Position numbers and translations under genes: made by a program. A stretch of 64,000 nt of DNA from an uncultured Ruminococcus sp. (GTDB taxonomy: Bacteria; Bacillota; Clostridia; Oscillospirales; Ruminococcaceae), in contig CADCFQ010000001.1 of assembly GCA_902800795.1 (NCBI GenBank), positions 1-64,000 of the forward strand, given 5' to 3'. Below the pieces are notes generated by a model that was not told the origin of the DNA, did not search any database, and was given only the letters and a program-made list of their open reading frames with translations. Positions 38,055 through 48,177 of the stretch are shown piece after piece (the stretch's first letter is position 1; every line of letters starts with the position of its first letter).

Positions 38055-38933
38055 ATGAAAATGAAGAAAGCAGAAAATAAGAATAAGAGCCAGAGATCTC
38101 TGATGATCCCGCTGGTAATAATGACAAATATCGTATCGCTGGCAGCAGTGGTCACTATAATGACAACGGTGAAGACAGACAATGACCCCTGGGAGAGGGA
38201 AGCTTATCCGGCTGCACAGACCTCTGCGGCAGCCGAGGTCAAGGACACATCGGTGCCGACACCGAAGCTCCCCCTCACACTGTCATCAAAGCCCAAGAGC
38301 GCACAGAACACTCAGAGCAGGACAAAGGCAGCGGCTTCCGTGAATACGGCTGCCCAGGCACAGAGCGAGCAGAAGGCTGAGCCCAAGGAGCTCAAGCCCG
38401 AGGAGAAAAAGGTGATAAAGGTCGAGGTGGTAGCTCCCGAGAAGAAAACGGATACCTCAAAGCAGGAGACACCCAAGGCTATCCCGGCTGTCCCCGAGAC
38501 ACAGATGACCACTGCCGATACAGAAGCAGCAGTGACTCCGAAGCTTGTGTCCCAGACACCTGTCAGCAATGCAGAAAGTGCCAGCCCTTATGCCGGGACC
38601 TTCGTAGTGGACGAGTCCGCAGGCATCCATGCGATCGTAAGCACCACCGGCTCTGACGGACAGTGCAGCGTTATAATCCGCCTGCCAGTAAGAGAGCACA
38701 CCTTTGTGGAGTGGAGCTTCAGCGGCAGCTTTAACGATGAGGGCGTTATGTTCTATACAAACGGGAATAAGACCGTTAAATATGTTGATGAGTGGGGAGA
38801 GGATATCGAGCCTTCGACTACATGTTTCACCGACGGCTCCGGCTGGATAAAGGTCACAGATGAGGGCCTTAGCTGGCAGGAGAACGTTGAAAACACCGGC
38901 GCAGACCTTTTCTTTGCCCGTGTGATATTCTGA
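38055..38933 (+). CDS. Membrane-anchored exported protein, unknown
   Basis: The 292-aa protein has a basic start (MKMKKAENKNK), one N-terminal membrane segment (about 16-40), and a long Ala/Lys/Pro/Thr/Glu-rich linker (about 45-175). A compact C-terminal domain of about 110 residues with many aromatic and glycine positions follows (HTFVEWSFSGSF, GSGWIKVTDEGL). The layout is that of a cell-surface protein whose domain is held away from the membrane by a flexible stalk. I do not recognise the domain. GGGAGGAAG precedes the start. It is a single-gene unit with terminators on both sides. Confidence 0.7.
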   Translation: MKMKKAENKNKSQRSLMIPLVIMTNIVSLAAVVTIMTTVKTDNDPWEREAYPAAQTSAAAEVKDTSVPTPKLPLTLSSKPKSAQNTQSRTKAAASVNTAAQAQSEQKAEPKELKPEEKKVIKVEVVAPEKKTDTSKQETPKAIPAVPETQMTTADTEAAVTPKLVSQTPVSNAESASPYAGTFVVDESAGIHAIVSTTGSDGQCSVIIRLPVREHTFVEWSFSGSFNDEGVMFYTNGNKTVKYVDEWGEDIEPSTTCFTDGSGWIKVTDEGLSWQENVENTGADLFFARVIF

Positions 38934-38988
38934 CAAAGCATTTCCCTTTCATAATCATATACCATCTTCTACATCTTCCCTTATACTG

Positions 38989-39030
38989 AAAACACCCCGT
39001 ACAGGACAATGCTCCGACACGGGGCGTTTT
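38989..39030 (+). terminator. Terminator after the anchored exported protein
   Basis: AAAACACCCCGT and ACGGGGCGTTTT form a 12-bp stem with one mismatch around an 18-nt loop, ending in GTTTTCATG. The flanking A- and T-rich arms could work in both directions. Confidence 0.55.
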
Positions 39031-39092
39031 CATGTCCTATGAACGGTTGGACTAAGTGAAGTGTGACCTTAGCTGCGTAACGGACATCTCAG

Positions 39093-39209
39093 CTCTTTCC
39101 CAAGGTTCACGCAGTGGTGCTCGCCGCACGGCTATATCTCTGGCGGATGATTACAGCATTGTTATTAAACGTGCATTTGCTCTCTCTTGCAAGGTTCACG
39201 TAGTGTGCA
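39093..39209 (+). repeat. Direct repeat pair of a 27-bp module around the end of copy B
   Basis: A module reading CTCTTTCCCAAGGTTCACGC (39093 on) recurs at about 39182-39208 as a near-identical CTCTTGCAAGGTTCACG form. A third version lies at 42872-42900 (TTCCAAGATCCACGCAGTG). At the second and third sites it leads into GAAAAG and a CCTCC/GGGAGGGCG block. This indicates a mosaic repeat family. Confidence 0.55.
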
Positions 39210-39333
39210 ATTGAAAAGCCCGGCAGAAGCTATCCCCCTCCCCTCCGGGGAGGGCGGGGAGGTACTATTAGTTTGCGCTAAGCCCCGATGGGTGGGGGCG
39301 GCGGTGCAGGTGCACGCACCTGCCGGCGAGCAC
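39116..39333 (+). repeat. Intergenic repeat, copy B, ending at the ilvB -35 box
   Basis: A 218-bp GC-rich segment. The left end (GGTGCTCGCCGCACGGCT, then ATATCTCTGGCGGA) is identical to that of copy A read on its minus strand. The right end CGGCGAGCAC is the complement of the left end GTGCTCGCCG. Internal features shared with copy A are the CTCCGGGGAGGGCGG block and a GCAGGTGC-AC-GCACCTGC hairpin at 39306-39323. The last base lies directly before the TTGACT of the ilvB promoter. There is no coding frame of note. Confidence 0.75.
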
Positions 39334-39362
39334 TTGACTAAATATGGGATCTGTGTTATAAT
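39334..39362 (+). promoter_or_regulatory. ilvBNC promoter
   Basis: TTGACT (39334-39339), 17-nt spacer, TATAAT (39357-39362). The leader is only about 35 nt, which leaves no room for a T-box or peptide attenuator. Confidence 0.8.
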
Positions 39363-39403
39363 ATCATTTAACATTAAATTTTATGGAAAGGACGGCTTTA
39401 TTT

Positions 39404-41035
39404 ATGAAAATGACAGTAAGCAAGGCTATGGTCGAAGCTCTGAAAAAGGAGAACATAAAGGTCGTCTTTGGCTATCCCGGAGCAGCGATCTGCCCGTTTT
39501 ACGATGCTCTTTTAGAGGCTGAGAACGACGGTGATATGAGACATATCCTGGTAAGGCACGAAGCAAACGGCGGCCACGAAGCCAGCGGCTATGCCCGCAT
39601 AACCGGCAGACCGGCAGTCTGTATAGCTACATCGGGTCCCGGAGCTGTCAACCTTGTGACAGCTATCGCAACGGCTTACGCAGATTCGATACCGCTTATC
39701 TGCATAACAGGTCAGGTGAACACCGAGCAGATAGGCTCGGACGCTTTTCAGGAGGCGGATATAACAGGTGCGGCGGAGCCGTTTGTAAAGCACAGCTATC
39801 TGGTGAAGGACCCCTCGCAGATAGGCAGGATATTCAAGGAAGCTTTCTATATAGCAGGCACCGGCAGACCCGGCCCTGTGCTTATCGACGTTCCTATGGA
39901 TGTCCAGAGGGCGACCATTGACTTTAAATATCCCGAGAAATGTGAGATAAGAAGCTATAAGCCCACAACAAAGGGCAATTATGTCCAGATCAAGCGTGTC
40001 ATCAAGGCGCTGGAAAAGGCAAAGAAGCCTCTTATCTGCATAGGCGGCGGTGTTTTCGCTTCAAATGCCAAGGAGCAGATAAATGAGCTTGCAAACAAGA
40101 TGCAGATACCGGTCATAACTACGATGATGGGTATATCTGCTTTTGCGGATGACGACCCGCTTTTCTGCGGGATGATAGGCACCCACGGCGTCAAGAGGGC
40201 AAACTATGCTGTCAATGAGTGCGATGTGCTCTTCCTTGTAGGCGCTAGAGTCGGCGACAGAGCGGTAAAGACTCCGCTGGCGCTTGAAAAGACCACACAG
40301 ATAATACATATAGATATCGACCCTGCGGAGATAGGAAAGAATATCGGTGCGGATATCCCCCTGGTCGGTGATGCAAAGCTCGTTTTAGAGCAGCTTATCG
40401 AGCTGTCGAAGCCGCTGGAGCACAGCGAGTGGATAGCTCAGATAAGAGAGGTGGATGCAAAGCGTGAGCTTGCACCGGCACCTAAGAACACTATCCAGCC
40501 GAGAGAGTTTATAAAGAAGCTTTCCGATGCTCTGCCGGATGACGCTGTTATCTGTGCTGATGTAGGACAGAACCAGATATGGACCTGTACGAGCTACGCT
40601 TTCAGAAAAGGCGGCAGGCTCCTTACCTCGGGCGGAATGGGAACTATGGGCTATTCCGTTCCTGCGGCAATAGGCGCAAAGCTTGCGGCACCCGGGAGAA
40701 CTGTCTGTGCAATCTGTGGAGACGGCGCTTTCCAGATGTCTTTCATGGAGCTGGCAACTGCCGTTCAGCACGGTGTTGATATCAAGATAGTCGTTATGAC
40801 GAACACAAGGCTGGGAATGGTAAGAGAGCTCCAGACTGTGGGCTATGATGACCGCCAGACAGCCGTTTTCCTTGACGGCTCGCCGGACTTTATCAAGCTC
40901 GCAGAGGCATACGGCATCAAGGCTGTGAGAGCCTATGATGAGAAGACAACAGAGCAGGCGCTGGCCCTTTTGAAGGAGCCAAAGGGCATCTGTCTCGTTG
41001 AGGTCGTTGTAGATAAGGATATGCCTACGCTTTGA
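39404..41035 (+). CDS. ilvB: Acetolactate synthase large subunit
   Basis: The 543-aa thiamine-diphosphate enzyme condenses two pyruvates, or pyruvate and 2-oxobutyrate, in the first common step of branched-chain amino acid synthesis. The catalytic glutamate lies in VRHEANGGHEASGYAR. The ThDP-binding motif is GDGAFQMSFMELATAVQ with NTRLGMVRE after it. The start at 39404 has GGAAAGGA upstream; an ATG at 39383 overlaps this site. It is first of ilvB-ilvN-ilvC, with 96 nt to ilvN. Confidence 0.94.
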   Translation: MKMTVSKAMVEALKKENIKVVFGYPGAAICPFYDALLEAENDGDMRHILVRHEANGGHEASGYARITGRPAVCIATSGPGAVNLVTAIATAYADSIPLICITGQVNTEQIGSDAFQEADITGAAEPFVKHSYLVKDPSQIGRIFKEAFYIAGTGRPGPVLIDVPMDVQRATIDFKYPEKCEIRSYKPTTKGNYVQIKRVIKALEKAKKPLICIGGGVFASNAKEQINELANKMQIPVITTMMGISAFADDDPLFCGMIGTHGVKRANYAVNECDVLFLVGARVGDRAVKTPLALEKTTQIIHIDIDPAEIGKNIGADIPLVGDAKLVLEQLIELSKPLEHSEWIAQIREVDAKRELAPAPKNTIQPREFIKKLSDALPDDAVICADVGQNQIWTCTSYAFRKGGRLLTSGGMGTMGYSVPAAIGAKLAAPGRTVCAICGDGAFQMSFMELATAVQHGVDIKIVVMTNTRLGMVRELQTVGYDDRQTAVFLDGSPDFIKLAEAYGIKAVRAYDEKTTEQALALLKEPKGICLVEVVVDKDMPTL

Positions 41036-41131
41036 TCGGGTCGTTTTAACAGTATAAGATAAAGATGTTCAAAAAAAATTAACATTCAGGTGTTATAATA
41101 TTCAGAGATTTCGCAAATGGAGGAATTTTAT

Positions 41132-42716
<1,585 letters not shown>

Positions 42717-42946
42717 GTGCTCGCCGCACGGCTTTGACGTTCACAGCAGAGTCCGTACTATGAACTTTGTTGCTCGGTGCCTCTTCTTATGCTATGGTTT
42801 TTGCCGAGGGAACGTTAGTATATACAGTTATTGATCTGACAGCACGTTGCTAAAAAGCGGCGTGCTGTTTTTCTCTTTTCCAAGATCCACGCAGTGGTGC
42901 AAAAGAAAAGACCTGTCGAAGACTACCCTCTGGGAGGGCGATTAAA
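42717..42946 (+). repeat. Intergenic repeat, partial or mosaic copy C
   Basis: GTGCTCGCCGCACGGCT (42717-42733) matches the end of copies A and B and starts at the base after the ilvC stop. At 42872-42946 the 27-bp module (TTCCAAGATCCACGCAGTG) and a CTCTGGGAGGGCG block recur. Between them is unrelated sequence with a terminator. The region 42717-43224 holds no gene. Confidence 0.5.
42840..42879 (+). terminator. ilvBNC terminator
   Basis: AGCACGTTGCT and AGCGGCGTGCT pair with two G-U steps around an AAAA loop, followed by GTTTTTCTCTTTT. Confidence 0.8.
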
Positions 42947-42994
42947 ACAGTCTCTTTCTTTATGGCTGATAATATGAACTGAATCGATAGTTTC

Positions 42995-43039
42995 GCTGAA
43001 AATGGTATCCCCGCCGAAGGCGGGGATACCATTTTCAGC
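42995..43039. repeat. Perfect 21-bp hairpin
   Basis: A 21-bp inverted repeat (42995-43015 with 43019-43039) closes on a 3-nt GAA loop. Its core GGTATCCCCGCC resembles the hairpin after nrdD. No T-run follows, so it is not a standard terminator. Confidence 0.7.
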
Positions 43040-43147
43040 ATTTGGCTGTTCGAGCAAAGTGAGAACAGCCTTCAATAGCCTGATCAGTTAAAAGATGTCC
43101 ATAATCACTTGACCCGTGAAAATACTGTGTAATGTCGGTAATCGCTC

Positions 43148-43176
43148 TTGACATAAGGCTCGTTTTATAGTAAAAT
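43148..43176 (+). promoter_or_regulatory. Promoter of the aconitase-icd cluster
   Basis: TTGACA (43148-43153), 17-nt spacer, TAAAAT (43171-43176), about 50 nt before the aconitase ATG. Confidence 0.75.
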
Positions 43177-43224
43177 ATACATTGAGACAAAATGCTCAAT
43201 GAATAAATGAAGGGATTGTTTTAA

Positions 43225-45162
43225 ATGGGACTTACATTGACTGAAAAGATCCTGAAGGCTCACCTCGTTGACGGCGAGTTTGTAAAGGGTCAGGAGATCG
43301 GCATAAGGATCGATCAGACTCTTACTCAGGACGCAACAGGCACAATGGCTTATCTTGAATATGAGGCTATGGGCGTGCCGAGAGTAAAGACCGAGAAGTC
43401 GGTGGCTTATATTGACCATAACACACTTCAGTCGGGCTTCGAGAACGCAGACGATCATCGCTTTATCGGTTCTGTGTGCAAAAAGCACGGCATATATTTT
43501 TCACGTCCCGGCAACGGCATCTGCCACCAGGTCCACCTGGAGCGCTTCGGCATCCCCGGTAAGACACTTATCGGCTCCGACAGCCACACCCCCACAGGCG
43601 GCGGAATAGGCATGATAGCTATCGGTGCCGGCGGACTTGACGTTGCAGTTGCAATGGGCGGCGGAGCTTATTACATAACCTACCCCAAGATCGTCAAGGT
43701 CAACCTCACCGGAAAGCTTTCGCCCTGGGTCTCTGCCAAGGACGTTATCCTCCAGGTGCTCAGGATAATGAGCGTTAAGGGCGGCGTAGGAAAGGTCATC
43801 GAGTACTGCGGCGAGGGTGTTAAGACCCTGTCTGTTCCCGAGAGAGCTACTATAACCAACATGGGCGCAGAGCTTGGCGCTACCACATCTATCTTCCCCT
43901 CGGATGAGATCACTCTTTCCTTCCTCAAGGCTCAGGACAGAGCAGAGGTATGGCAGGAGCTGAAGGCTGATGAGGACGCAGAGTATGACGAGGTGATCGA
44001 TATCGATCTTTCAAAGCTTGTTCCCCAGGCTGCTTGTCCTCATTCTCCTGACAATGTCAAGACCTGCGACGAGATAGGAAAGCTCAAGATAGATCAGGTT
44101 TGTATCGGTTCATGTACAAACTCATCCTATGTTGATATGATGAAGGTCGCTCACATCCTGAAGGGCAAGACAGTTGACCCCAGCGTTTCGCTGGCTATCG
44201 CACCCGGCTCCAAGCAGGTGCTCAATATGATCGCACAGAACGGCGCTCTTGCTGATATGATAGACGCCGGCGCACGTATCCTTGAATCTGCCTGCGGCCC
44301 CTGCATAGGTATGGGTCAGGCTCCTAATTCCAAAGGCGTTTCCCTCAGAACATTCAACCGTAACTTCCTGGGACGTTCGGGAACTAAGGACGGCCAGATC
44401 TATCTCGTTTCACCCGAGACAGCTGCCGCTTCCGCTCTCACAGGCTATCTCACAGACCCGAGAACTCTCGGCGAGATGCCCCAGATCAGCGTTCCGGATC
44501 AGTTTATGATAAACGACAATATGGTAGTTGATCCTGCTCCCGTTGAGGAGATGGACAGCGTTGAAGTCCTCAGAGGACCCAACATCAAGCCTTATCCCGA
44601 GACAGCTCCGCTGGTCGAGGATATCGAGTGTCAGGTATCCCTCAAGGTGGGCGACAATATCACTACCGACCACATAATGCCTGCGGGTGCAAAGATTCTG
44701 CCCCTCAGATCCAATATCCCGGCTATCTCCCAGCACTGCTTCACAGTATGTGACGAGGAGTTCCCGAGAAGAGCCAAGAATATGGGCGTATCCATTATCG
44801 TCGGCGGGACCAACTACGGTCAGGGCTCATCCCGTGAGCACGCTGCCCTTGCACCGCTCTATCTGGGCATCAAGGCAGTGCTCGTTAAGAGCTTTGCCCG
44901 TATCCACAGAGCAAACCTTATAAATGCAGGCATCCTGCCGCTCACATTCGTGAACGAAGCTGACTATGACAAGATAGATCAGGGCGATGATATCGCTATC
45001 AAGAATGTAAGAGCTGACGTTCTGGCTGACAAGACAGAGCTGACAGTTGTAAACAAGACAAAGGGCTGCAAGATCCCTGTTCTGTGCGAGCTTACCGGCA
45101 GAACAAAGGAGATCATGCTCGCAGGCGGACTTCTTGACTATACAAGAGAGAATCTTAAATGA
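43225..45162 (+). CDS. acn: Aconitate hydratase
   Basis: The 645-aa Fe-S enzyme interconverts citrate and isocitrate. The cluster cysteines lie in CIGSCTNSSYVDMM and in ACGPCIGMG. SDSHTPTGGG is the active-site segment of the N-terminal domains. The C-terminal swivel domain carries GGTNYGQGSSREHAALAP. The length and single-chain layout fit the short clostridial aconitase group rather than two-subunit LeuCD. With icd two genes on, it provides 2-oxoglutarate for glutamate synthesis in an anaerobe. It is first gene of the cluster. Confidence 0.92.
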   Translation: MGLTLTEKILKAHLVDGEFVKGQEIGIRIDQTLTQDATGTMAYLEYEAMGVPRVKTEKSVAYIDHNTLQSGFENADDHRFIGSVCKKHGIYFSRPGNGICHQVHLERFGIPGKTLIGSDSHTPTGGGIGMIAIGAGGLDVAVAMGGGAYYITYPKIVKVNLTGKLSPWVSAKDVILQVLRIMSVKGGVGKVIEYCGEGVKTLSVPERATITNMGAELGATTSIFPSDEITLSFLKAQDRAEVWQELKADEDAEYDEVIDIDLSKLVPQAACPHSPDNVKTCDEIGKLKIDQVCIGSCTNSSYVDMMKVAHILKGKTVDPSVSLAIAPGSKQVLNMIAQNGALADMIDAGARILESACGPCIGMGQAPNSKGVSLRTFNRNFLGRSGTKDGQIYLVSPETAAASALTGYLTDPRTLGEMPQISVPDQFMINDNMVVDPAPVEEMDSVEVLRGPNIKPYPETAPLVEDIECQVSLKVGDNITTDHIMPAGAKILPLRSNIPAISQHCFTVCDEEFPRRAKNMGVSIIVGGTNYGQGSSREHAALAPLYLGIKAVLVKSFARIHRANLINAGILPLTFVNEADYDKIDQGDDIAIKNVRADVLADKTELTVVNKTKGCKIPVLCELTGRTKEIMLAGGLLDYTRENLK

Positions 45163-45188
45163 TCTGAAGGCAAAAGGAGGGCAGACTA

Positions 45189-46559
45189 ATGTCCGGACGT
45201 GATGATATCTTTGGCGAAGAATCCGAAATAAACGAGATGTATGCCGAAGAACTGAAGGAGGCAAAGAAAGAGGAAGAAGGCTCGTTTTTCAGACGTGCTT
45301 TCTCTGACGAGCCGGAGCCTGCTGTTCCCAGAAGACCCAAGAGCACATTTGCAGGGCTGTCGGGAGTAGAGGATATCTCGCTTGAGGATATCGACAAGCA
45401 GACAGTACCACCGCCCCCTCCGCCCCAGTTCGGCGGTCAGCCCTATTATCAGGGTCAGCCGCAGTACGGCCAGCCCTATCTCCAGGAACCCGAAAGGATG
45501 GGGATGGACGAGCCGGTAATGCCTGCCCACAATGACCTTTCAGACAAGGCCATGACCTACCGCAACTCACAGCCGCCAAAGGGCTATCAGAACCCTTATA
45601 GTCAGCCGGCAGCGCCGATGGGCGGCCAGCCGATGGGAGCACAGGGTGTCACGATGGGTCAGCCCGGAGCCCCGATGGGTCAGCAGCCGATGGGACAGCC
45701 CCAGAGGCCGCCTCAGCCGATACCTTCTTATCAGGTGGGTGCCAACGATCCTTATGCTACGAACAGCTTCCAGAGCAGCTACACCGATACCTCGATGTAC
45801 CGCACCCAGGGCTACGGCGCACAGCAGATGTACGGCGCTCCCCCTCAGCAGGGATATCCTCAGTACGGTCAGGGAATGCAGCAGCCGATGCAAGGCGGCA
45901 GACCGATGCAGGGCGGACCTATGCAAGGCGGCCCGATGCAGCAGGGCGCTTTTAACGGAGGTCAGCCAAACGCTATGGGCGGCTATCCCAACGGCCAGCC
46001 CCAGAACGGCGGTTATCGCCAGGGCAGTATGTCCTATGAAGAGGGTCTGGCTATGGTAAGCCAGATGATGGCCGAGAACAGCACATCAAGAAACGGCTTT
46101 CAGGCAAGACAGAACTACCGCAATGCCATGAGGCCCGGAATGGACAGAAAAGAGCGTGCCAAGGCCCAGGTCGATGAGATGCTGGCTCAGGACAAGGCCA
46201 GTCACGAGGGCACGGACAGACTTGTCCAGGCGCTTAACAGCTCGGGCACATCCTACGGGCGCAGAGGCGCCTTCGGCGGGATGTCACGAGCAGCTGACGA
46301 GAGACCGTCGGCAACGGAGGGCATGGGGTGGTATTTCCTGTGGTTTTGCGCAGGGGCGCTGATACCCTTTGGGGCTTTTGACCTTCACTTTGCCTTCTGT
46401 CTGATGATAGGCGCCCTGTTCGGAGTCATAGGCGCTGTGATAAAGCATAACGGTATGGAGGGGTTCGACTTCCGCACCAGCCTGACACTCAGCAAGACCG
46501 AGCTCCTGCTCGTTCCCATAACAGCGGTCATAGGACTTGCTTTGTATTTCTATTTATAG
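45189..46559 (+). CDS. Gln/Gly/Met/Pro-rich membrane protein, unknown
   Basis: The 456-aa protein has a charged N-terminus (1-70), then a long low-complexity region (about 75-300) rich in Gln, Gly, Pro, Met and Tyr. That region has short degenerate repeats (GQPMG, GGPMQ, QPYYQGQPQYGQPY). A basic helical stretch (about 305-360) and three hydrophobic segments at the C-terminus (about 380-456) follow. The disordered part is probably cytoplasmic and tethered to the membrane by the tail. Such composition resembles prion-like or condensate-forming domains; that is inference. AGGAGG precedes the start. It lies 26 nt after acn and 30 nt before icd, so it is co-transcribed with them. No family recognised. 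Confidence 0.75.
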   Translation: MSGRDDIFGEESEINEMYAEELKEAKKEEEGSFFRRAFSDEPEPAVPRRPKSTFAGLSGVEDISLEDIDKQTVPPPPPPQFGGQPYYQGQPQYGQPYLQEPERMGMDEPVMPAHNDLSDKAMTYRNSQPPKGYQNPYSQPAAPMGGQPMGAQGVTMGQPGAPMGQQPMGQPQRPPQPIPSYQVGANDPYATNSFQSSYTDTSMYRTQGYGAQQMYGAPPQQGYPQYGQGMQQPMQGGRPMQGGPMQGGPMQQGAFNGGQPNAMGGYPNGQPQNGGYRQGSMSYEEGLAMVSQMMAENSTSRNGFQARQNYRNAMRPGMDRKERAKAQVDEMLAQDKASHEGTDRLVQALNSSGTSYGRRGAFGGMSRAADERPSATEGMGWYFLWFCAGALIPFGAFDLHFAFCLMIGALFGVIGAVIKHNGMEGFDFRTSLTLSKTELLLVPITAVIGLALYFYL

Positions 46560-46589
46560 AGAAAACTAATTACTGGAGGTAATTTACCA

Positions 46590-47804
46590 ATGGCTAAAAT
46601 CGCTATGAAAACACCGCTCGTCGAGATGGACGGCGATGAGATGACCAGGATCATCTGGCAGGAGATAAAGGATATCCTTATCACCCCCTATGTTGATCTG
46701 AAGACCGAGTATTATGATCTCGGACTTGTTCACAGAAACGAGACAGATGACCAGGTCACTGTTGATTCCGCAAACGCTACTAAGAAATACGGCGTTGCTG
46801 TAAAGTGTGCGACTATCACACCTAACGCTGCAAGGATGCCTGAGTATAACCTCAAGCAGATGTGGAAGAGCCCTAACGGAACTATCCGTGCTATGCTCGA
46901 CGGTACTGTTTTCAGAACTCCTATCCTTGTAAAGGGCATAACACCCTACATTCCTACATGGACAAAGCCTATCACTATCGCCCGTCACGCTTACGGCGAT
47001 GTTTACAAGAACGTTGAGATGAAATGCCCCCAGGGTTCAAAGGCCGAGCTGGTGCTTACCGATAAGGACGGAAATGTCAGCCGTGAGGAGATATTTGATT
47101 TCAAGGACACAGCAGGCATAATCCAGGGACTTCACAACAGAGAGGACTCTATCGCTTCCTTCGCAAGAGCCTGCTTCAATTTCGCTCTCGACAAGAAGCT
47201 TGACCTCTGGTTCGCTACAAAGGATACTATCTCCAAGAAATATGACCACACCTTCAAGGATATCTTTGCAGAGATATACGAGAATGAGTATAAGGCTAAG
47301 TTCGAGGCCGCAGGGATAGAGTATTTCTATACTCTTATCGATGACGCTGTGGCGAGAGTTATCCGCTCCGAGGGCGGCTATATCTGGGCGTGCAAGAACT
47401 ATGACGGCGACGTTATGAGCGATATGGTGGCAACAGCCTACGGCTCCCTTGCGATGATGACTTCCGTTCTGGTATCTCCCGACGGCGTATATGAGTATGA
47501 GGCAGCTCACGGAACAGTTCAGCGCCACTACTACAAGCACCTCAAGGGCGAAGAGACATCCACAAACTCTGTGGCAACACTGTTTGCCTGGTCAGGCGCT
47601 CTGAGAAAGAGAGGAGAGCTCGACGGGCTCGATGATCTTGTAGACTTTGCAGACAAGCTGGAAAAGGCAACTATCCAGACTATCGAGGACGGCGTTATGA
47701 CAGGAGACCTCTATCTGCTCTCGACTCTTGAGAACAAGAAGAAGGTCAACACCGAGGACTTCCTCAAGGCTGTTGACGAGAGACTCAAGGCTCTGCTCGC
47801 ATAA
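46590..47804 (+). CDS. icd: NADP-dependent isocitrate dehydrogenase (eukaryote-like type)
   Basis: The 404-aa enzyme oxidises isocitrate to 2-oxoglutarate and CO2. The sequence ([40 protein letters not shown]) belongs to the homodimeric subfamily II found in eukaryotes and some bacteria, not the E. coli type. [24 protein letters not shown] residues near 300 are the cofactor region. GGAGG precedes the ATG. It is the last gene of the acn cluster. It supplies NADPH and 2-oxoglutarate. Confidence 0.95.
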   Translation: MAKIAMKTPLVEMDGDEMTRIIWQEIKDILITPYVDLKTEYYDLGLVHRNETDDQVTVDSANATKKYGVAVKCATITPNAARMPEYNLKQMWKSPNGTIRAMLDGTVFRTPILVKGITPYIPTWTKPITIARHAYGDVYKNVEMKCPQGSKAELVLTDKDGNVSREEIFDFKDTAGIIQGLHNREDSIASFARACFNFALDKKLDLWFATKDTISKKYDHTFKDIFAEIYENEYKAKFEAAGIEYFYTLIDDAVARVIRSEGGYIWACKNYDGDVMSDMVATAYGSLAMMTSVLVSPDGVYEYEAAHGTVQRHYYKHLKGEETSTNSVATLFAWSGALRKRGELDGLDDLVDFADKLEKATIQTIEDGVMTGDLYLLSTLENKKKVNTEDFLKAVDERLKALLA

Positions 47805-47852
47805 TAATTTATACCGTATTAACCATTCGTTCATAAAAACAGACGCATAATG

Positions 47853-47861
47853 TGGTATAAT
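47853..47861 (+). promoter_or_regulatory. Extended -10 promoter of the SCIFF gene
   Basis: TGGTATAAT has the TG extension of an extended -10. No good -35 hexamer lies at 17 nt. It is 33 nt before the peptide start. Confidence 0.6.
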
Positions 47862-47893
47862 GAGTCTAATATAGAATTACGGAGGTAGATCTT

Positions 47894-48037
47894 ATGAAGC
47901 ACATCAAAACTATCAACAAGGCTAACCTTAAAAAGACTGCTGAAAAGGGCGGCTGCGGCAACTGCCAGGCTTCCTGTCAGTCTGCTTGCAAGACCTCTTG
48001 CACTGTAGCTAACCAGAAGTGCGAGAAGGAAGCTTGA
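47894..48037 (+). CDS. scfA: SCIFF ranthipeptide precursor
   Basis: The 47-aa peptide has six cysteines in its C-terminal half (C21, C24, C28, C32, C36, C43), the hallmark of the Six-Cysteines-in-Forty-Five family found across Clostridia. The leader MKHIKTINKANLKKT is followed by GGCGNC and the core. In the Clostridium thermocellum homologue the maturase links Cys32 to Thr37 by a thioether. C32 and T37 occupy the same positions here. GGAGG lies 8 nt before the ATG. The maturase follows after 140 nt, past a hairpin that could attenuate readthrough. The cellular role of SCIFF is not established. Confidence 0.93.
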   Translation: MKHIKTINKANLKKTAEKGGCGNCQASCQSACKTSCTVANQKCEKEA

Positions 48038-48094
48038 TCTTAGGCTTTTAGGACGTGCGGTGTTGACCGTGCTCCGGTAAATCGAAAATGCAAA

Positions 48095-48124
48095 AATACC
48101 CCCGTCGCTTCTGACGAGGGTATT
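48095..48124 (+). terminator. Hairpin between SCIFF precursor and maturase
   Basis: AATACCCCCGTC and GACGAGGGTATT form a 12-bp stem with one mismatch, followed by ATACTTTG, a weak T-tract. Partial termination would give more precursor than enzyme mRNA. Confidence 0.5.
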
Positions 48125-48177
48125 ATACTTTGTGAGAAAAACAGTCCGTTTTCAGAAATGAGTGGGGGAAACAAATA

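Noticed and set aside
39334..39403. T-box or peptide attenuator upstream of ilvB
   Set aside because: The predicted leader is only about 35-40 nt, with no T-box sequence and no Leu/Val-rich leader peptide.
41036..41131. Separate promoter for ilvN
   Set aside because: A TATAAT occurs at about 41094, but no -35-like hexamer lies at 16-18 nt. The ilvB-ilvN gap is more simply an operon spacer.
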